From Nitrospirota bacterium (lineage in GTDB: Bacteria > Nitrospirota_A > Leptospirillia > Leptospirillales > Leptospirillaceae): DNA of 19,933 nucleotides. The notes beneath the pieces were generated by a model. It had not been told where the DNA came from, made no database searches, and worked only from the letters and a program-made list of their open reading frames with translations. The DNA is taken from assembly GCA_027415455.1 (NCBI GenBank), contig DAIBSV010000011.1:3222-23154 (forward strand), given 5' to 3'. This document shows, piece by piece, positions 1 through 7,335 of the stretch (position 1 is its first letter; the number at the start of each line of letters is the position of its first letter). A program made the translations under genes and the position numbers.

Positions 1-881
1 ATGTACTCCTTGACAGAACGTACGTTTTCGTATCGTACGCCATCGATCTTCTGGTGGGCCCCCGGCCCGAGTCCGACATAATCCCCTCCCCGCCAGACAT
101 GGAAGTTGTGGAGGCAGATCCGTTCCGGGTCCCGGGCGAAGTTCGACACCTCGTACCGGAACCATCCCTGGCGGACAAGCCCGTTGCAGACCTGATGCCA
201 GTTCTCCGCCGCCCTCTCCTCCAGATCCTGTTCCGTGCGTCCCTGATCCTTGCGAAGGGAGAGAACCGTCCGATTTTCGATGACCAGGGGGTAGACCGAC
301 AGGTGGTCGAGACCCCGCCCGCGCAGGGAATCCGCAATGGCCAAAAATCGGTCGACGTCGAAATCCTCTCCCGTGCAGATGAAGTCCATGGAAACGGAAG
401 CCCCCAGGCGCAACTTGATATGATCAAGAAGTTCGTGCGGAGACAGGAGGGGACCCTTGCGCCCCAAGGACAAGAGAGAATCCTGATCGAGGGATTCCAT
501 GCCCAGGGAGAGTCGCAGGTGGGGCACATCCTGAAGGAGTTCAAGGATGGGTTCGGTCAATGCCTCGGGACGGCTTTCGAATGTGATCTCCAAAACATGT
601 TTAAAATATGTTGAAAACATGTTTAGAAGATCATTTAATTCTTTTTCGGGGAGAGAGGTTGGAGATCCACCTCCGAAGTAAAGAGTGAGGGGAGGATTCC
701 CCGAGAGATCGTCATGGACGCGCCGTCTCTCCTCCTCGAGCGCCGCCAGATAATCCTCCACCAGGGACAGGGAGGCTGAGACGGGAATCGTACAGTAGTC
801 GCACCGCTCCGGGCAGAAGGGGACCTGAATGTAAAGTCCTATCCCGGAAGGAGCTTCCACTCCCTGGTTTTTTGCATTCAT
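1..881 (-). CDS. HemW-like radical SAM protein (partial, 3' end off the left edge)
   Basis: About 293 residues are visible; the C-terminus lies outside the window. It is a HemN/HemW-family radical SAM protein. HemW proteins are heme chaperones rather than true coproporphyrinogen oxidases. Seen directly: the 4Fe-4S motif CPERCDYC with cysteines at residues 23, 27 and 30 after the strand LYIQVPF, the SAM-binding GGGSPTSL near residue 77, SVYPLVIENRT, YEVSNFAR, the HemW-type HNxxYW motif as HNFHVW at 258-263, and RGGDYVGLGPGAH. The usual family stretch ending in GLP after 'SxD' is replaced by MDFICTGEDFD, so it is a divergent member. ATG at 881 has GAAGG 8 nt upstream; an in-frame GTG at 908 is preceded by AGGAGG (913-918) 4 nt away and is an equally reasonable start. 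Confidence 0.85.
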   Translation of the reverse strand, partial: MNAKNQGVEAPSGIGLYIQVPFCPERCDYCTIPVSASLSLVEDYLAALEEERRRVHDDLSGNPPLTLYFGGGSPTSLPEKELNDLLNMFSTYFKHVLEITFESRPEALTEPILELLQDVPHLRLSLGMESLDQDSLLSLGRKGPLLSPHELLDHIKLRLGASVSMDFICTGEDFDVDRFLAIADSLRGRGLDHLSVYPLVIENRTVLSLRKDQGRTEQDLEERAAENWHQVCNGLVRQGWFRYEVSNFARDPERICLHNFHVWRGGDYVGLGPGAHQKIDGVRYENVRSVKEY

Positions 882-1068
882 ACGACATGCCTTCTCTCTC
901 CCGAACACCGCTCCTCCTTTTACCTCATTATCCCATAGTCGACATCTCCCCGCTTCATCTCGAACCGGTGTGATCCATAACGCCTGACAAAACGCTTAGA
1001 TTTCAATAAAAAACAACAATGTAAACGTTCTATAATAAAATAAAAAATAAAAAAACCTACATTTAGTT

Positions 1069-1096
1069 TTTACATTACGACGACTACAATTATAAT
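1069..1096 (+). promoter_or_regulatory. Putative sigma70-type promoter for the HTH gene
   Basis: TTTACA at 1069-1074 and a perfect TATAAT at 1091-1096 are separated by 16 nt, inside a stretch (about 960-1110) that is much richer in A and T than the rest of the window. A second TATAAT at 1031-1036 lacks a recognisable -35. An inverted pair, AATGTAAA at 1018-1025 and TTTACATT at 1069-1076, puts its right arm on the -35 box and could be an operator. The rest of the 882-1220 gap shows no gene. Confidence 0.5.
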
Positions 1097-1220
1097 CACC
1101 TAATTCTTAGCCAATCCGGGGCTCCCCCTGGGGAAAAATGAATCCGTATGGTACGATCTATTCGTTCGTTTTCCGGCTTTTGACTGATCGATTTCGGTCG
1201 TACGTTTTGGAGGTGGTCCC

Positions 1221-1667
1221 TTGGGCTATCGGGAGAGGGCGCAAGAGTTTCTGGATCGCTCGCGGGAAGAGCGGCGACGGCTTGAAGAGGAAATCCGGAC
1301 GATCGGGGAGATCATCGAAAGGCTCGAGTCTCTGCTGGCGGGGGCCTCCCGTCCCGAGGATGACGGGGCGACCTCTCCCGACTCCCTTTCCATTTCTCCC
1401 ACACTTCCTTTCCCGGAACGAGACCTCCCGGCGGCGGAAGGAAATGGGCGGATCCCGGTCGGAGAGGCGGCCGAGGCCTACTTGCGGAACAAGGGGGAGC
1501 CGGCGAGTCTGGACGAGATTTTCCGGGCCCTGTCGGGGCGCCCGGAGGTCGCCCCCTCGACGGACCTCAAGAATGCGATCCGCGTCGCCCTGATCCGTCG
1601 GCGTCCCCGGGTGGTCTCGGAGCGGCGCGGATGGTTCCGCTACGCCGGCGAGCCAGCGCCTTCCTGA
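1221..1667 (+). CDS. Small coiled-coil protein with HARE-HTH-like winged-helix domain
   Basis: The product is 148 aa. Residues 3-40 form a heptad-rich, charged helix (RAQEFLDRSREERRRLEEEI and onward) that should dimerise as a coiled coil. A low-complexity Ser/Pro linker follows at about 42-70. Residues 75-143 resemble the winged helix called HARE-HTH/ASXL: IPVGEAAEAYL, then LDEIFRAL, then LKNAIRVALIRR, ending in a wing with GWFRY. These domains are often linked to DNA binding or restriction-type proteins; the specific role here is unknown. The TTG start is supported by GGAGG at 1209-1213, 7 nt upstream. The gene converges on the T4SS operon, with 84 bp between the stops and no clear terminator. 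The overlapping minus-strand frame (1158-1727) has low-complexity Arg/Pro composition and is rejected. Confidence 0.7.
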   Translation: MGYRERAQEFLDRSREERRRLEEEIRTIGEIIERLESLLAGASRPEDDGATSPDSLSISPTLPFPERDLPAAEGNGRIPVGEAAEAYLRNKGEPASLDEIFRALSGRPEVAPSTDLKNAIRVALIRRRPRVVSERRGWFRYAGEPAPS

Positions 1668-1751
1668 CCTTTCGCGGAGGAAAAGATCTGTGGCCCTGCC
1701 CCGCCTCCTTTCGATCCTGCGGATCAACGTCGACAGCCGAAAAGTCCCCGC

Positions 1752-2633
1752 TCAGAGACTTGCCAGCACACGGCGGATCGTCCGGATCTCGGGGGGATAG
1801 GTCCAGAGCACCGGGAGGAGTCCGGAGAGATGGGCGGGCCCCACGGTGCGGTGGCCTTCGTAGACGGCCACCGCCTTCAGGACCTTCGCCACCATCTTCC
1901 AGCGGCGGTCGGAGAGAGTCACCCCCTCCCGCCCCAGCCGGTGGCGGAGCTCCCAAAGGAGCGGCACCACCTCCGGGGAGAGCGGGATTCCCCGGGAGAC
2001 GGCGCGCTGGAGCGCGCGAAAGTCCTCGAATGAGAACCCGCTTGGCGCATTCCCCGCCCCCGCTTCCCCCACCGTCCCCTCCGGCTCCCGGTCTTCGAGA
2101 AGCTCCGCGAAGGAGTCGAAGCGCCGGACCGGCTCCATCAGACAGCGGAGGGCGAAACGGTCGAAAAAGGCGTCGAGGTGGTCCGACTGGGACGGGTGGG
2201 CGTTGCTCGCGGCGAAAAGCGTGAGAAGAGGAGCCGGCTTCGGATCGGGATCGTGCCAGATCCGCTCGTTCATGAAAGAAAGGAGCGTCAGAAGGAGGCT
2301 TTTGGGAGCCCGGAGGATCTCGTCCAAAAAAACGAGCGAGCCCTCGGCGATCCCCGCGCCCCCCAGCGGGGCGCGGGAGAGGGCGCTCCGGTCGCTTTCC
2401 TGGTGGAGCAGGCGCTCGACATAGACCAGGGCCGGGAAGTGCCCCGCGGCTTTACGGACGAGAAGGCTCTTCCCCGTGCCGGGAGGACCCACGAGATAGA
2501 GATGCTCCCCCGAAAGAAGCGCCAGAACCAGTGCCCTAATCTCCTCCTCCCTCTCCCGGAGGGCGGCGTTCAGATCCCGCTCCATCTCCCGGAGCGCCTC
2601 AAGGATCCGGGAGATGCTCTCCGACTCCCTCAT
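1752..2633 (-). CDS. MoxR/RavA-type AAA+ ATPase, last gene of the T4SS operon
   Basis: The 293-aa product is a MoxR-family AAA+ ATPase closest in pattern to RavA. Seen: Walker A GPPGTGKS (49-56), Walker B LVFLDE (100-105), sensor 1 asparagine in AASN (144) and the arginine-finger DRF motif (R159). The segment between Walker A and B is shorter than in RavA, and the protein ends after a compact helical lid, without RavA's long C-terminal part. MoxR proteins act as chaperone-like remodelling ATPases, usually with a VWA-domain partner; none is visible here. The ATG at 2633 overlaps the stop of the VirB10-like gene as ATGA, so translation is probably coupled. An in-frame start further upstream (2687) would lie inside VirB10 and has no advantage. 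Its position matches where VirB11 ATPases often sit, but it is not a VirB11/GspE-type protein. Confidence 0.85.
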   Translation of the reverse strand: MRESESISRILEALREMERDLNAALREREEEIRALVLALLSGEHLYLVGPPGTGKSLLVRKAAGHFPALVYVERLLHQESDRSALSRAPLGGAGIAEGSLVFLDEILRAPKSLLLTLLSFMNERIWHDPDPKPAPLLTLFAASNAHPSQSDHLDAFFDRFALRCLMEPVRRFDSFAELLEDREPEGTVGEAGAGNAPSGFSFEDFRALQRAVSRGIPLSPEVVPLLWELRHRLGREGVTLSDRRWKMVAKVLKAVAVYEGHRTVGPAHLSGLLPVLWTYPPEIRTIRRVLASL

Positions 2634-3629
2634 CGCCCAACCTCCCCGCCCGGAACGGGAAAGGCCGTGAGCACCATGACCGAGCACCGGGTCCCGCTCT
2701 CAAGCCTGAAACGGGTCAGATTGTCGGGCGGGGGCAGCTGGCTTCCCGCCTCCGCCAGGGCGTTTCCTCCGGCCTGCATGGCCATGAGGTCCCCGACATT
2801 ATTGCCGGACCACCCCATGGTGTCGACTGCCTCCCCGCCCAGCATCAGGGTGCTCTGGGCCATCGACCGCGTCATGTTTTGCGCCCGGTGGCGCGACACG
2901 GAGACCGGGACCCCCTCCCGCCCCCCCGACAGGGCGAACCCCGTGGTCGGCGCCTCGAACCCCCCCGGATACAGGATACGGACGAAGCGAATCCGGAGAC
3001 GGTCGTCCGGGGTCAAGGACTCGGGGTACCCCAGGATCCGGGTTCCCGCCGGAAGATGAAGGGCCGAAAGCGTCGAGGCCGTGAGACGGGCGAGGACCGG
3101 CAGACGGTTTCCGGGGCCCTCCACCGTCCGGAGGACGACGGCATGCAGTTCGCTTCCGGCCGGGACCTTGCCGGCATTCCCTCCGGGAGCGGATCCTCCC
3201 GCCAGGCGCCGGATCGCCTCGGCCTGGCGCGAGATTTCCGACAGCCCCCCCAGATTTTCCAAGGGCGTTTCGAAGGGCGGAGAGGACCAGAGGGGCCCCT
3301 CCGGGATCCGGAGATCCCGTCTCCGGCGCGCCGGGTCCCTGACCGTCTAGATAGACTGTCGCTCGGGTGTCCAGAGGATGCTTCTCCCGGGGGGCCCCTT
3401 CGCGCGCGGCGGAAGTAGAAACGGAGGGGGAGAGTCTTCGGGGAGGAGCCGGCGGGGGAAGGACCGGGGCCGCGAGATCGTTCCATCGCTGCCGCCCCGG
3501 AGAGGAACCGGAGAACCCTTCCCCGGAAAGTGCGGCGTTTTCCTGTTTTTGTGCGTGGTCGATCGAGAAGATCAGATAAAGAAGGAGGCCGACCACCGCT
3601 GTCCCCCCGAGAAAGAGCCACCGGTTCAC
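2630..3629 (-). CDS. VirB10/TrbI-like T4SS core protein, interrupted by a +1 frameshift
   Basis: Two reading frames together make one VirB10-like protein of about 332 aa. The 5' part starts at ATG 3629 (overlapping the VirB9 stop as ATGA) and has MNRW plus a membrane segment (about residues 5-23) and a Pro/Ser-rich periplasmic linker, the usual N-terminal layout of VirB10. The 3' part, open from 3346 to 2630 in another frame, holds the conserved beta-barrel domain: VLRTVEGPGNRLPVLARL, LHLPAGTRILGYPESL, RLRIRFVRILYPGG, and a short Gly/Met-rich region where VirB10 has its outer-membrane antenna. The 1000-nt span fits one extra base. The shift can lie anywhere between about 3346 and 3245; a run of seven G (minus strand, 3251-3245) is the best candidate, since six G joins GKSGG to LSEISRQ smoothly. 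It may be a sequencing error, a phase-variable tract or a real inactivation. Confidence 0.75.
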
Positions 3630-4783
3630 GAATGTTTCCCCCTTGCCTCGAGATGGAAGATCTGCCGCCCCCCCGCCTCCCGCTCGATCCGGAGCTCGGC
3701 CAGATACCCTTCCCGAGTCGATTCAAGCGGAGGCGGATCCGCGGGCAAAAGGACCCGGACCGCGCCAGAAGGGGGAACCTCGAGACGGTATCCCCGGCTG
3801 AAGTCCTCTCCTTCGACCCACTCCCGACGCCCTTCCCAGAACAGGGAGCTCCGGAAGAGACGGAGGCGGATCCCGGAGAGCCGAACGGGATGGGCTGTTT
3901 TGTTTTCGACCTCGAAGAGGGCGTATCGGTCCTTTCCGAGGCTCGAAAATCCCAGGAACTCCGTCCGCACGCCCTCCTTTTCCGACCAGACCCCGACCGG
4001 CTCCGACGCTCCCGCGGCCTTCAGGGTCTCGAGCGCCTGCTCGTGGAGATCGCTTTTCTCGCGGCGCGCGAGATCCTTTTCCAGCCTGGTTCTGATTGGA
4101 TTCAGATTGACCACCGTCTCGCTCTGGGGAAGAGTGAAGGTCAGGAGATCGTCCTCCTCGCCTTCCGGCACCACCTTGAGCCGGAAGGCGAACTGGCGGT
4201 TTTGGGTATAGACGATCATGTTGGTGGTGTTCTCCGGATCCCAGGTGATGGGCTTGACCTTGACGCGGGACCCGAAGACCTCGGCCAGAAAGAGCTTCGC
4301 GTCTCCGAGATAGACCTCCTTGGCCGCCTCGGGAAGATCGATCAGCGTGACATGGGAGACGGCGGTCCGGACGGTCGTGACCTTCGAAGGGTCGTAGACG
4401 ATGGACCGGATCCCTGACCGGGAGCGTTTTCTGAAACGGGAGACGCGCTTCGTCCGGGGGTCTTTGGCGAGGCTTTGGCGGATCCGCTCTGGGCTGAAGA
4501 CGACCTCCGGAGGGGGCTCCGCCTCCCGCCCGGGGAGCGAGACCGGAGGAGGCGGCGGAGAGGGTGCTGCCTTGGGGGAGGCGGAGGCCGGAGGGGGGGC
4601 CGAAAGAGAGGGCAGCGTCTCGTCGAAGGCCGGAGCCTCGGCGGGAGGCTGCCCGGCGGCATCCGTCCTGCCCCCCTTTTCGCGGTGGTCGACGGAGGAG
4701 CGCGCGTCGATCAGGAGGAGGACCGGCAGAAGGATGACGATCACGGCCACCCCGAATCCCGCCCAGAAGGTGCGGTTCATCAT
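3626..4783 (-). CDS. VirB9/TrbG (CagX)-like T4SS core protein with N-terminal membrane anchor
   Basis: The product is 385 aa. Residues 6-25 form a membrane segment (AVIVILLPVLLLI), followed by an Ala/Pro-rich linker to about residue 95. The VirB9 N-terminal domain follows: VTLIDLPEAAKEVYLGDAKL, then VKVKPITWDPENTTNMIVYT, then QNRQFAFRLKVVP. That order of a Gly-Asp turn, 'KP', 'TN-IVYT' and 'R-F-F-L' is the VirB9/TrbG/CagX signature. The C-terminal third (about 265-380) is beta-rich and probably the VirB9 C-terminal domain. VirB9 proteins build the outer-membrane core ring with VirB7 and VirB10. Odd: most have a cleavable signal peptide, while this one starts like a VirB10 with a short cytoplasmic N-terminus and an apparent anchor. 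ATG overlaps the VirB8 stop as ATGA. Confidence 0.82.
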   Translation of the reverse strand: MMNRTFWAGFGVAVIVILLPVLLLIDARSSVDHREKGGRTDAAGQPPAEAPAFDETLPSLSAPPPASASPKAAPSPPPPPVSLPGREAEPPPEVVFSPERIRQSLAKDPRTKRVSRFRKRSRSGIRSIVYDPSKVTTVRTAVSHVTLIDLPEAAKEVYLGDAKLFLAEVFGSRVKVKPITWDPENTTNMIVYTQNRQFAFRLKVVPEGEEDDLLTFTLPQSETVVNLNPIRTRLEKDLARREKSDLHEQALETLKAAGASEPVGVWSEKEGVRTEFLGFSSLGKDRYALFEVENKTAHPVRLSGIRLRLFRSSLFWEGRREWVEGEDFSRGYRLEVPPSGAVRVLLPADPPPLESTREGYLAELRIEREAGGRQIFHLEARGKHS

Positions 4784-5466
4784 GGAGCCCCTCCCGGGGA
4801 GGATGTCTCCGCCGGCCTCTCCTGGAAATTCTCGACCCAGAGTCCGTAGGGGTTGAAGACCGTCGCTCCGCCCCGCCTGATCAGGAGGCGGCCCGCGAAC
4901 CCCTGGCTTTGCCCCCTATCCTGGCCGTAGACGGTGGTGGTGCGCTCTCCGGACAGATCCACCGCCCACACCCCGCTGGCGACCCGCCTGAGCGAGAAGC
5001 TCCGGAGGACGAGGGTGGTATGGATCCGGGCCTTTTTGACGGTGTCGACCAGGTTCTGGGCCACGATCTCCCGCTTCATCCGGGACCGCAGGGAGGGGGT
5101 CATCACCGACAGGGCCTTCTCGAAGCGGTAGCTGGCCTCGAAGGAGTCGTAGGCGGTGAGATTGGTCAGAAAATCCGTCGCGAAGGTCCGGACGATGCGG
5201 GCGAGGTTCTTTTTGTAGACGGCATCCGAAATCCGGGAAAGGACCTGCATGTGGCCGTCCGACGACAGGGAGACGATCAGGGTGCGCTCTCCCGAGAGGA
5301 GAAGCGTCGTCCCGAGGGTGAGGACCGTCAGGGCGATCGCCCCCCAGAGGATCCGGCGAAGCGAGCGGAACCCACGCTCCATCTCCGCGCGCGTCACCGT
5401 GTCCGAGGGAACGACCTCCAGGGGGCGCTCCCCCTCTTCTCCCTCATATTCGGCATATTCGCTCAT
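4780..5466 (-). CDS. VirB8-like T4SS inner-membrane protein
   Basis: The product is 228 aa with the VirB8/TrbF architecture: a short acidic cytoplasmic N-terminus (1-35), one membrane segment (about 38-58, ILWGAIALTVLTLGTTLLL) and a periplasmic domain of roughly 165 residues. The periplasmic part has the helix-rich start (YDSFEASYRFEKALSVMTP) and later strands (TTLVLRSFSLRRV, VWAVDLSGERTT, GRLLIRR) expected of the NTF2-like VirB8 fold. VirB8 is an assembly factor of the inner-membrane complex that contacts VirB9 and VirB10. Sequence identity to classical VirB8 is not obvious by eye, so the call rests on topology plus position between the VirB6-like and VirB9-like genes. The start overlaps the upstream stop as ATGA, with GGGAG 7 nt upstream. 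Confidence 0.72.
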   Translation of the reverse strand: MSEYAEYEGEEGERPLEVVPSDTVTRAEMERGFRSLRRILWGAIALTVLTLGTTLLLSGERTLIVSLSSDGHMQVLSRISDAVYKKNLARIVRTFATDFLTNLTAYDSFEASYRFEKALSVMTPSLRSRMKREIVAQNLVDTVKKARIHTTLVLRSFSLRRVASGVWAVDLSGERTTTVYGQDRGQSQGFAGRLLIRRGGATVFNPYGLWVENFQERPAETSSPGGAP

Positions 5467-6716
5467 TCATCGCTCCCTTTGGGGGCCGGGGCCGTGTTTT
5501 TGGCGCTCTTCGTCCGGCGGCTCCGGGGCCGGGGAGCGGCCGAGGACTCTGTCGTCTCTTCTTTCTTTTTGACCGTTTTCTTTCGGCTTCGCGGGGCCGC
5601 TGCCGTGGATTTCCGCCCCTTCGCGCCCGTTTTCCGCGGACTTGCGGCGGATTTTCGGGAGGCCGCCTTCTTTTTCGTCCCCGCGGCTCCCTCTTCCGGG
5701 GTTCTCCCCTCCTCCTTTCCGGCCGCCCCCTTTTTCCGGGGGTCCCGCTGCCAGATCATGGAGGTGAAGTCCAGGGGGCCGATCCGGAGCTGCTTTTTCC
5801 GGTAGACCCGGCGCCCCTGGCCCAGATCCTTTGTTACCGTTCCGGCCTTGAACTCTCCCATCCCGAAGGGAAGCTCACCCTTCAGGAGGGGCTTCGACAC
5901 GAAGTTTTGCCAGAGGTTGCGGCCGAGGGATTCGGCCTGGGGACCGACGAAGGAGCCGATCCCTTCGTAGGAACGGTCGAGAAGGAGATGGGTCAGGATC
6001 GGGACGAAGAGGATCATCAGCACGAGCACGAGGAGGATCCCGATCTCGAGGACCCGGTTGACGAGGGTCGTCGAAACCGGGCCCGTGGAAAGGGCCTGGC
6101 TCAGGTTGATGGCGGAAAAGATCCCGATCAGGAGGTTGTGGAAGAGGAGCCAGAGGCTGATCTCGAGGGTATTCCGGGCCCACTGGGCCACGAGAAAGAA
6201 GAGCCCCGGGATAATGGCCACCGCAAAGAGAAGCGGCCCAACGATATAGAGAAAGGCCAGAAGGGCGTATCGGACGAGTGAGAAGGCCAGAACGATCACC
6301 TTGAGGCCGTCGAGGAGGACCAGATAGAGAATCCCCATGGGGTCGGAGAGGAAGCTCACGAAGGAGCCGATCGACCCGGGGATCAGGGGCGACTGCCAGA
6401 TCTTCTCGTAGAAGGCGAGGACCAGGGCGCTGGGGTAGAGGCTCTGCGCCATCGCCCCCACGACCGTGACCCCGTCGGTAAACCACGAATCGTAGCCGGA
6501 GAGGCCCGCGAAGACGAGAAGAAACTTCAGGAGATCCCCGAAGATCCGCTCCCCTCCCCGCGCCTTGAGCCATAAAAAGAGGATAGCCACCGGAAGACTC
6601 ACGAAAAGAAGGACCCGCGTCAGGGAGGCCATCTGCTGCCGGACGGGAAGGAGGACGCAGGGGATGGTCGCCGAGTCCTGGAAGACAAGGATCCCCTGGG
6701 AGGAGGGACAGGTCAT
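5463..6716 (-). CDS. VirB6/TrbL-like polytopic membrane protein with histone-H1-like basic tail
   Basis: The product is 417 aa. Hydrophobic segments lie at about 35-50, 62-78, 128-180 (long, probably two or three spans), 184-202 and 223-246, giving roughly six spans, as in VirB6/TrbL channel proteins of the inner-membrane complex. After residue 250 the protein is soluble; residues 324-417 are an extremely Lys/Arg/Ala/Ser-rich tail with about 29 basic residues (for example TKKKAASRKSAASPRKTGAK), resembling the disordered tail of histone H1 or bacterial histone-like proteins. The start ATG at 6716 is well placed 6 nt after GGGAGG and 13 nt after the stop of the preceding gene. Function is assigned by topology and operon position; the tail suggests nucleic-acid contact, which is inference. 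Confidence 0.75.
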   Translation of the reverse strand: MTCPSSQGILVFQDSATIPCVLLPVRQQMASLTRVLLFVSLPVAILFLWLKARGGERIFGDLLKFLLVFAGLSGYDSWFTDGVTVVGAMAQSLYPSALVLAFYEKIWQSPLIPGSIGSFVSFLSDPMGILYLVLLDGLKVIVLAFSLVRYALLAFLYIVGPLLFAVAIIPGLFFLVAQWARNTLEISLWLLFHNLLIGIFSAINLSQALSTGPVSTTLVNRVLEIGILLVLVLMILFVPILTHLLLDRSYEGIGSFVGPQAESLGRNLWQNFVSKPLLKGELPFGMGEFKAGTVTKDLGQGRRVYRKKQLRIGPLDFTSMIWQRDPRKKGAAGKEEGRTPEEGAAGTKKKAASRKSAASPRKTGAKGRKSTAAAPRSRKKTVKKKEETTESSAAPRPRSRRTKSAKNTAPAPKGSDE

Positions 6717-6729
6717 GGCCTCCCTCCCC

Positions 6730-7335
6730 TCACCGGATCATGATCCACTGGGGAAGATCGATCGTCAGGATCTGCTGGTCCCGGACATTGGCGGCGTGGG
6801 ACTGGTCGAGGATCTCCCCCTTGAGCCCCGAGCGCGAAGACTGGACCTTGAGGAGATAGAGGAGGTCCTGGTGGATGTCGACCAGGGTCTGGAAGATGCG
6901 GCCCTCCATGTCCGCCCCCAGCCGAAGCGCCCCTTCGGGGCTCGCCTTGTAGGCCAGGTCATGGATGCCGGCACCGCTGTCGAGGGCGCTCTGGACCCCC
7001 GGGAGGGCGCTCATGGCCTGTCCCATCCCCTCGGCCGCCGACTCGGTGACCCCGGAAACCCCGGTGCCGCCCACCGGAGAGGGCGGGGCCGGGAGAGGAA
7101 CCGGCGGAAGGACCGGAACATTGTAGAAATCGGCTCCTTCGTTCTTCTGGGAGAAGAGCCGGTGGAACCGGCCCATCGAGAGCCGCATCTGGGTCTCGAC
7201 CCAGAGAATGCGGGACTCGAGGACCGTGTCCGGGCCCGGCAGGATCCCCGCCCCCGCGGGAGCCGGAAAAAGAAAAAGCAAGGAGAGCGCAGCGAGAAGC
7301 CCCGCCCCTCTCCTCTCTATTCCTCCTCGGACCAT
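6730..7335 (-). CDS. Secreted protein in the VirB5 position of the T4SS operon
   Basis: The product is 201 aa with a clear signal peptide: MVRGGIERR, a hydrophobic core (LLAALSLLFLF) and a cleavage site near APAGAG (about residues 26-30). The mature part has two helical regions, about 35-65 and 95-175, separated by a Pro/Val-rich linker around residues 70-85. The order VirB4, this gene, VirB6 is exactly where virB5/trbJ genes sit, and the size and helical content fit these minor pilus or assembly proteins. I see no residue-level signature that proves it. Start ATG 7335 follows GGAGG by 4 nt; an ATG at 7347 is also possible. Both lie inside the 3' end of virB4, so the genes overlap. The frame stays open far upstream (to 8682) through virB4, but that part is Arg/Pro/Gly-rich shadow. 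Confidence 0.6.
   Translation of the reverse strand: MVRGGIERRGAGLLAALSLLFLFPAPAGAGILPGPDTVLESRILWVETQMRLSMGRFHRLFSQKNEGADFYNVPVLPPVPLPAPPSPVGGTGVSGVTESAAEGMGQAMSALPGVQSALDSGAGIHDLAYKASPEGALRLGADMEGRIFQTLVDIHQDLLYLLKVQSSRSGLKGEILDQSHAANVRDQQILTIDLPQWIMIR

Noticed and set aside
1711..1724. GATCC/GGATC hairpin between the convergent HTH and MoxR genes as a terminator
   Set aside because: Stem of only five bases and no T-run on either strand.
1158..1727. 189-codon minus-strand frame after the MoxR gene
   Set aside because: Arg/Pro-rich and antisense to the HTH gene, which has a good ribosome site, a coiled coil and a domain.
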